DNA of 64,000 nucleotides. It comes from Pseudocitrobacter sp913778145 (lineage in GTDB: Bacteria; Pseudomonadota; Gammaproteobacteria; Enterobacterales; Enterobacteriaceae). The notes under the pieces were generated by a model. It worked only from the letters and a program-made list of their open reading frames with translations, made no database searches and was not told the DNA's origin. Location: NCBI GenBank assembly GCA_035726825.1, contig JALNTX010000013.1:1-64000 (forward strand). Direction: 5' to 3'. Shown piece after piece: positions 62,835-64,000 of the stretch. The stretch's first letter is position 1, and each line of letters opens with the position of its first letter. The position numbers and the translations under genes are program-made.

Positions 62835-64000
62835 ATGAAAAAGATCATTGCAGTGACCGGCTGCCCTACCGGTATTGCGCATACATTTATGGCTGAAGAA
62901 GCTTTAAAAAATGCCGCGAAAAAATTATCTGTCGAAATAAAAGTTGAAACCAATGGTGCCAGTGGCGTTGAAAATGCTATTCAACCAGCTGATCTGGTAG
63001 ATATTGCCGGAGTCATTATTGCGGCAGATAAAGATGTCTTACCTGATCGCTTTAATGGTTTACCGGTTATTGAAGTGCCGGTAAAAGAAGCAATCCATCA
63101 TCCTGCGGAGCTGATTAACAAAGTTATTAATGGTGAAGCCCCAATACGTAAAGGCGAATCAACTACCAGCACGGAAATTATCGAAAAAGAATCACTGGGG
63201 CGACAAATTTATAAGCACCTGATGAGTGGCGTTTCAAATATGCTGCCTTTTGTGGTTGCCGGAGGCATATTAATTGCGGTGTCGTTTTTATGGGGGATTT
63301 ATTCCGCTGATCCTAATTCAGCTGAATACAATGCAACCGCCGCTATGCTAATGAAAATCGGTCAGCAAGCCTTTTCGATCATGGTTCCGGTCTTTACCGC
63401 TTATATTGCATTCTCTGTTTCGGGCCGGCCTGGGATGGTGGCTGGATTTGTCGGCGGCTTACTGGCAAATGCTACCGGCGCAGGATTCCTCGGCGGGATA
63501 ATTGCCGGATTCGCCGCCGGTTACCTGATGTTATGGGTAAAGAATCGACTCGAAGGCTTACCGCGTCAGTATGAAGGGCTGAAATCGATTTTTATTATGC
63601 CGCTCATTGGCGTACTGGTTATTGGCGTGTTGATGTCGCTGCTTGGGCAACCTGTTGCAGCTATCAATAATGGCATGATGAACTGGCTGGCATCGCTACA
63701 GGAAGCAAATCCAATATTGCTGGGTATTGTGGTGGGGGCAATGTGCTCCTTTGACTTTGGCGGCCCGGTAAACAAGGCCGCTTATGTCACCGGCACGCTT
63801 TTGCTGGGCCAGGGCAACTTCTACTTTATGGCTGGTGTGTCTGCCGCATGTATTACTCCACCGCTGGTAATTGCTCTGGCGACCACCTTCTTTCCAAAAG
63901 GTTTTAGCGAGGAAGAACGTGCCGCAGGCATGGTTAACTATATCCTCGGTTGTACACACATTACTGAAGGTGCAATTCCTTTCGCAGCGAAAGATCCTTT
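62835..64000 (+). CDS. Fructose-type PTS enzyme IIBC (partial, cut by window end)
   Basis: The first 388 residues of a PTS permease. The IIB domain begins MKKIIAVTGCPTGIAHTFMAEEAL, with the phosphorylated Cys at residue 10, and ends near residue 100. A linker of about 20 residues leads to the IIC domain (HLMSGVSNMLPFVVAGGILIA onward), with SFDFGGPVNKAAYVTG and the substrate-site motif GCTHITEGAIPFA near the window end. No IIA domain precedes IIB, so IIA may follow or come from elsewhere. The gene starts 26 bases after the kinase and should import a ketose as its 1-phosphate. The stop lies beyond 64000. Confidence 0.9.
   Translation, partial: MKKIIAVTGCPTGIAHTFMAEEALKNAAKKLSVEIKVETNGASGVENAIQPADLVDIAGVIIAADKDVLPDRFNGLPVIEVPVKEAIHHPAELINKVINGEAPIRKGESTTSTEIIEKESLGRQIYKHLMSGVSNMLPFVVAGGILIAVSFLWGIYSADPNSAEYNATAAMLMKIGQQAFSIMVPVFTAYIAFSVSGRPGMVAGFVGGLLANATGAGFLGGIIAGFAAGYLMLWVKNRLEGLPRQYEGLKSIFIMPLIGVLVIGVLMSLLGQPVAAINNGMMNWLASLQEANPILLGIVVGAMCSFDFGGPVNKAAYVTGTLLLGQGNFYFMAGVSAACITPPLVIALATTFFPKGFSEEERAAGMVNYILGCTHITEGAIPFAAKDP

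Overview
The window is enterobacterial chromosome, moderately GC-rich. Gene content and order follow the Escherichia coli backbone from mug-ileX through aer, patA, fadH, rlmG, alx, sstT, uxaCA/exuT/exuR, the yqj genes, the yha genes, tdc, rnpB and gar to prlF-yhaV. Protein similarity to the E. coli genes (recalled, not computed) is high. The extra scsABCD genes, an archaic (Csu-type) fimbrial operon, a second methionine-type ABC transporter and a ketose PTS cluster fit a relative such as Enterobacter, Leclercia, Citrobacter or Kluyvera. The genus cannot be fixed from the sequence alone.

Layout. 1-127: 3' end of an IS3-family element. 137-948: repeat pair, mug and the tRNA-Ile2 gene ileX. 1017-12900: accessory block between ileX and yqjH, with a YoaC-like protein, a four-gene SCPU/Csu fimbrial operon, scsABCD, a metNIQ paralogue with a predicted MetJ operator, and a 50-bp-period REP array. 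12912-17765: yqjH/yqjI (metal-regulated ferric reductase pair), aer with a FliA-type promoter, patA with a sigma54-type promoter and TTG start. 17907-24534: fadH, higBA with a triplicated operator, rlmG, ygjP, ygjQ, ygjR. 24553-27819: alx behind a yybP-ykoY manganese riboswitch, sstT, ygjV. 27844-33524: hexuronate catabolism (uxaCA, exuT, exuR). 33793-39577: yqjA-mzrA, yqjCDEK, an Rpn-family nuclease inserted before yqjF, then yqjG and yhaH. 39685-41575: yhaJ, yhaK, yhaL. 41622-50481: tdcABCDEFG for anaerobic threonine/serine breakdown, without the cyuPA genes or tdcR found nearby in E. coli. 51171-51551: rnpB. 51584-57869: garPLRK and garD for galactarate/glucarate. 57896-58855: prlF-yhaV toxin-antitoxin pair between two identical terminator palindromes. 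58903-64000: a sugar PTS locus in the place of the E. coli aga genes.

How the genes work together. Three sugar-acid or sugar modules (uxa/exu, gar, the ketose PTS cluster) and the amino-acid module (tdc) each have a recognisable CRP-like site. Uxa and gar feed central metabolism as 2-keto-3-deoxygluconate and as pyruvate plus glycerate-2-phosphate. Tdc makes propionate and ATP from threonine. The last locus encodes a DeoR regulator, a PfkB kinase, a GatY-like tagatose-bisphosphate aldolase, a 1-phosphofructokinase-like kinase and a fructose-type EIIBC cut by the window end. Together these suggest uptake of a ketose as its 1-phosphate, a second phosphorylation and aldol cleavage, most likely of D-tagatose. 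No wholly unknown system was seen. The most notable items are this locus, the flanked prlF-yhaV module, the higBA operator array, the fimbria/thiol-oxidoreductase island and the rearranged leaders of exuT and ygjQ.
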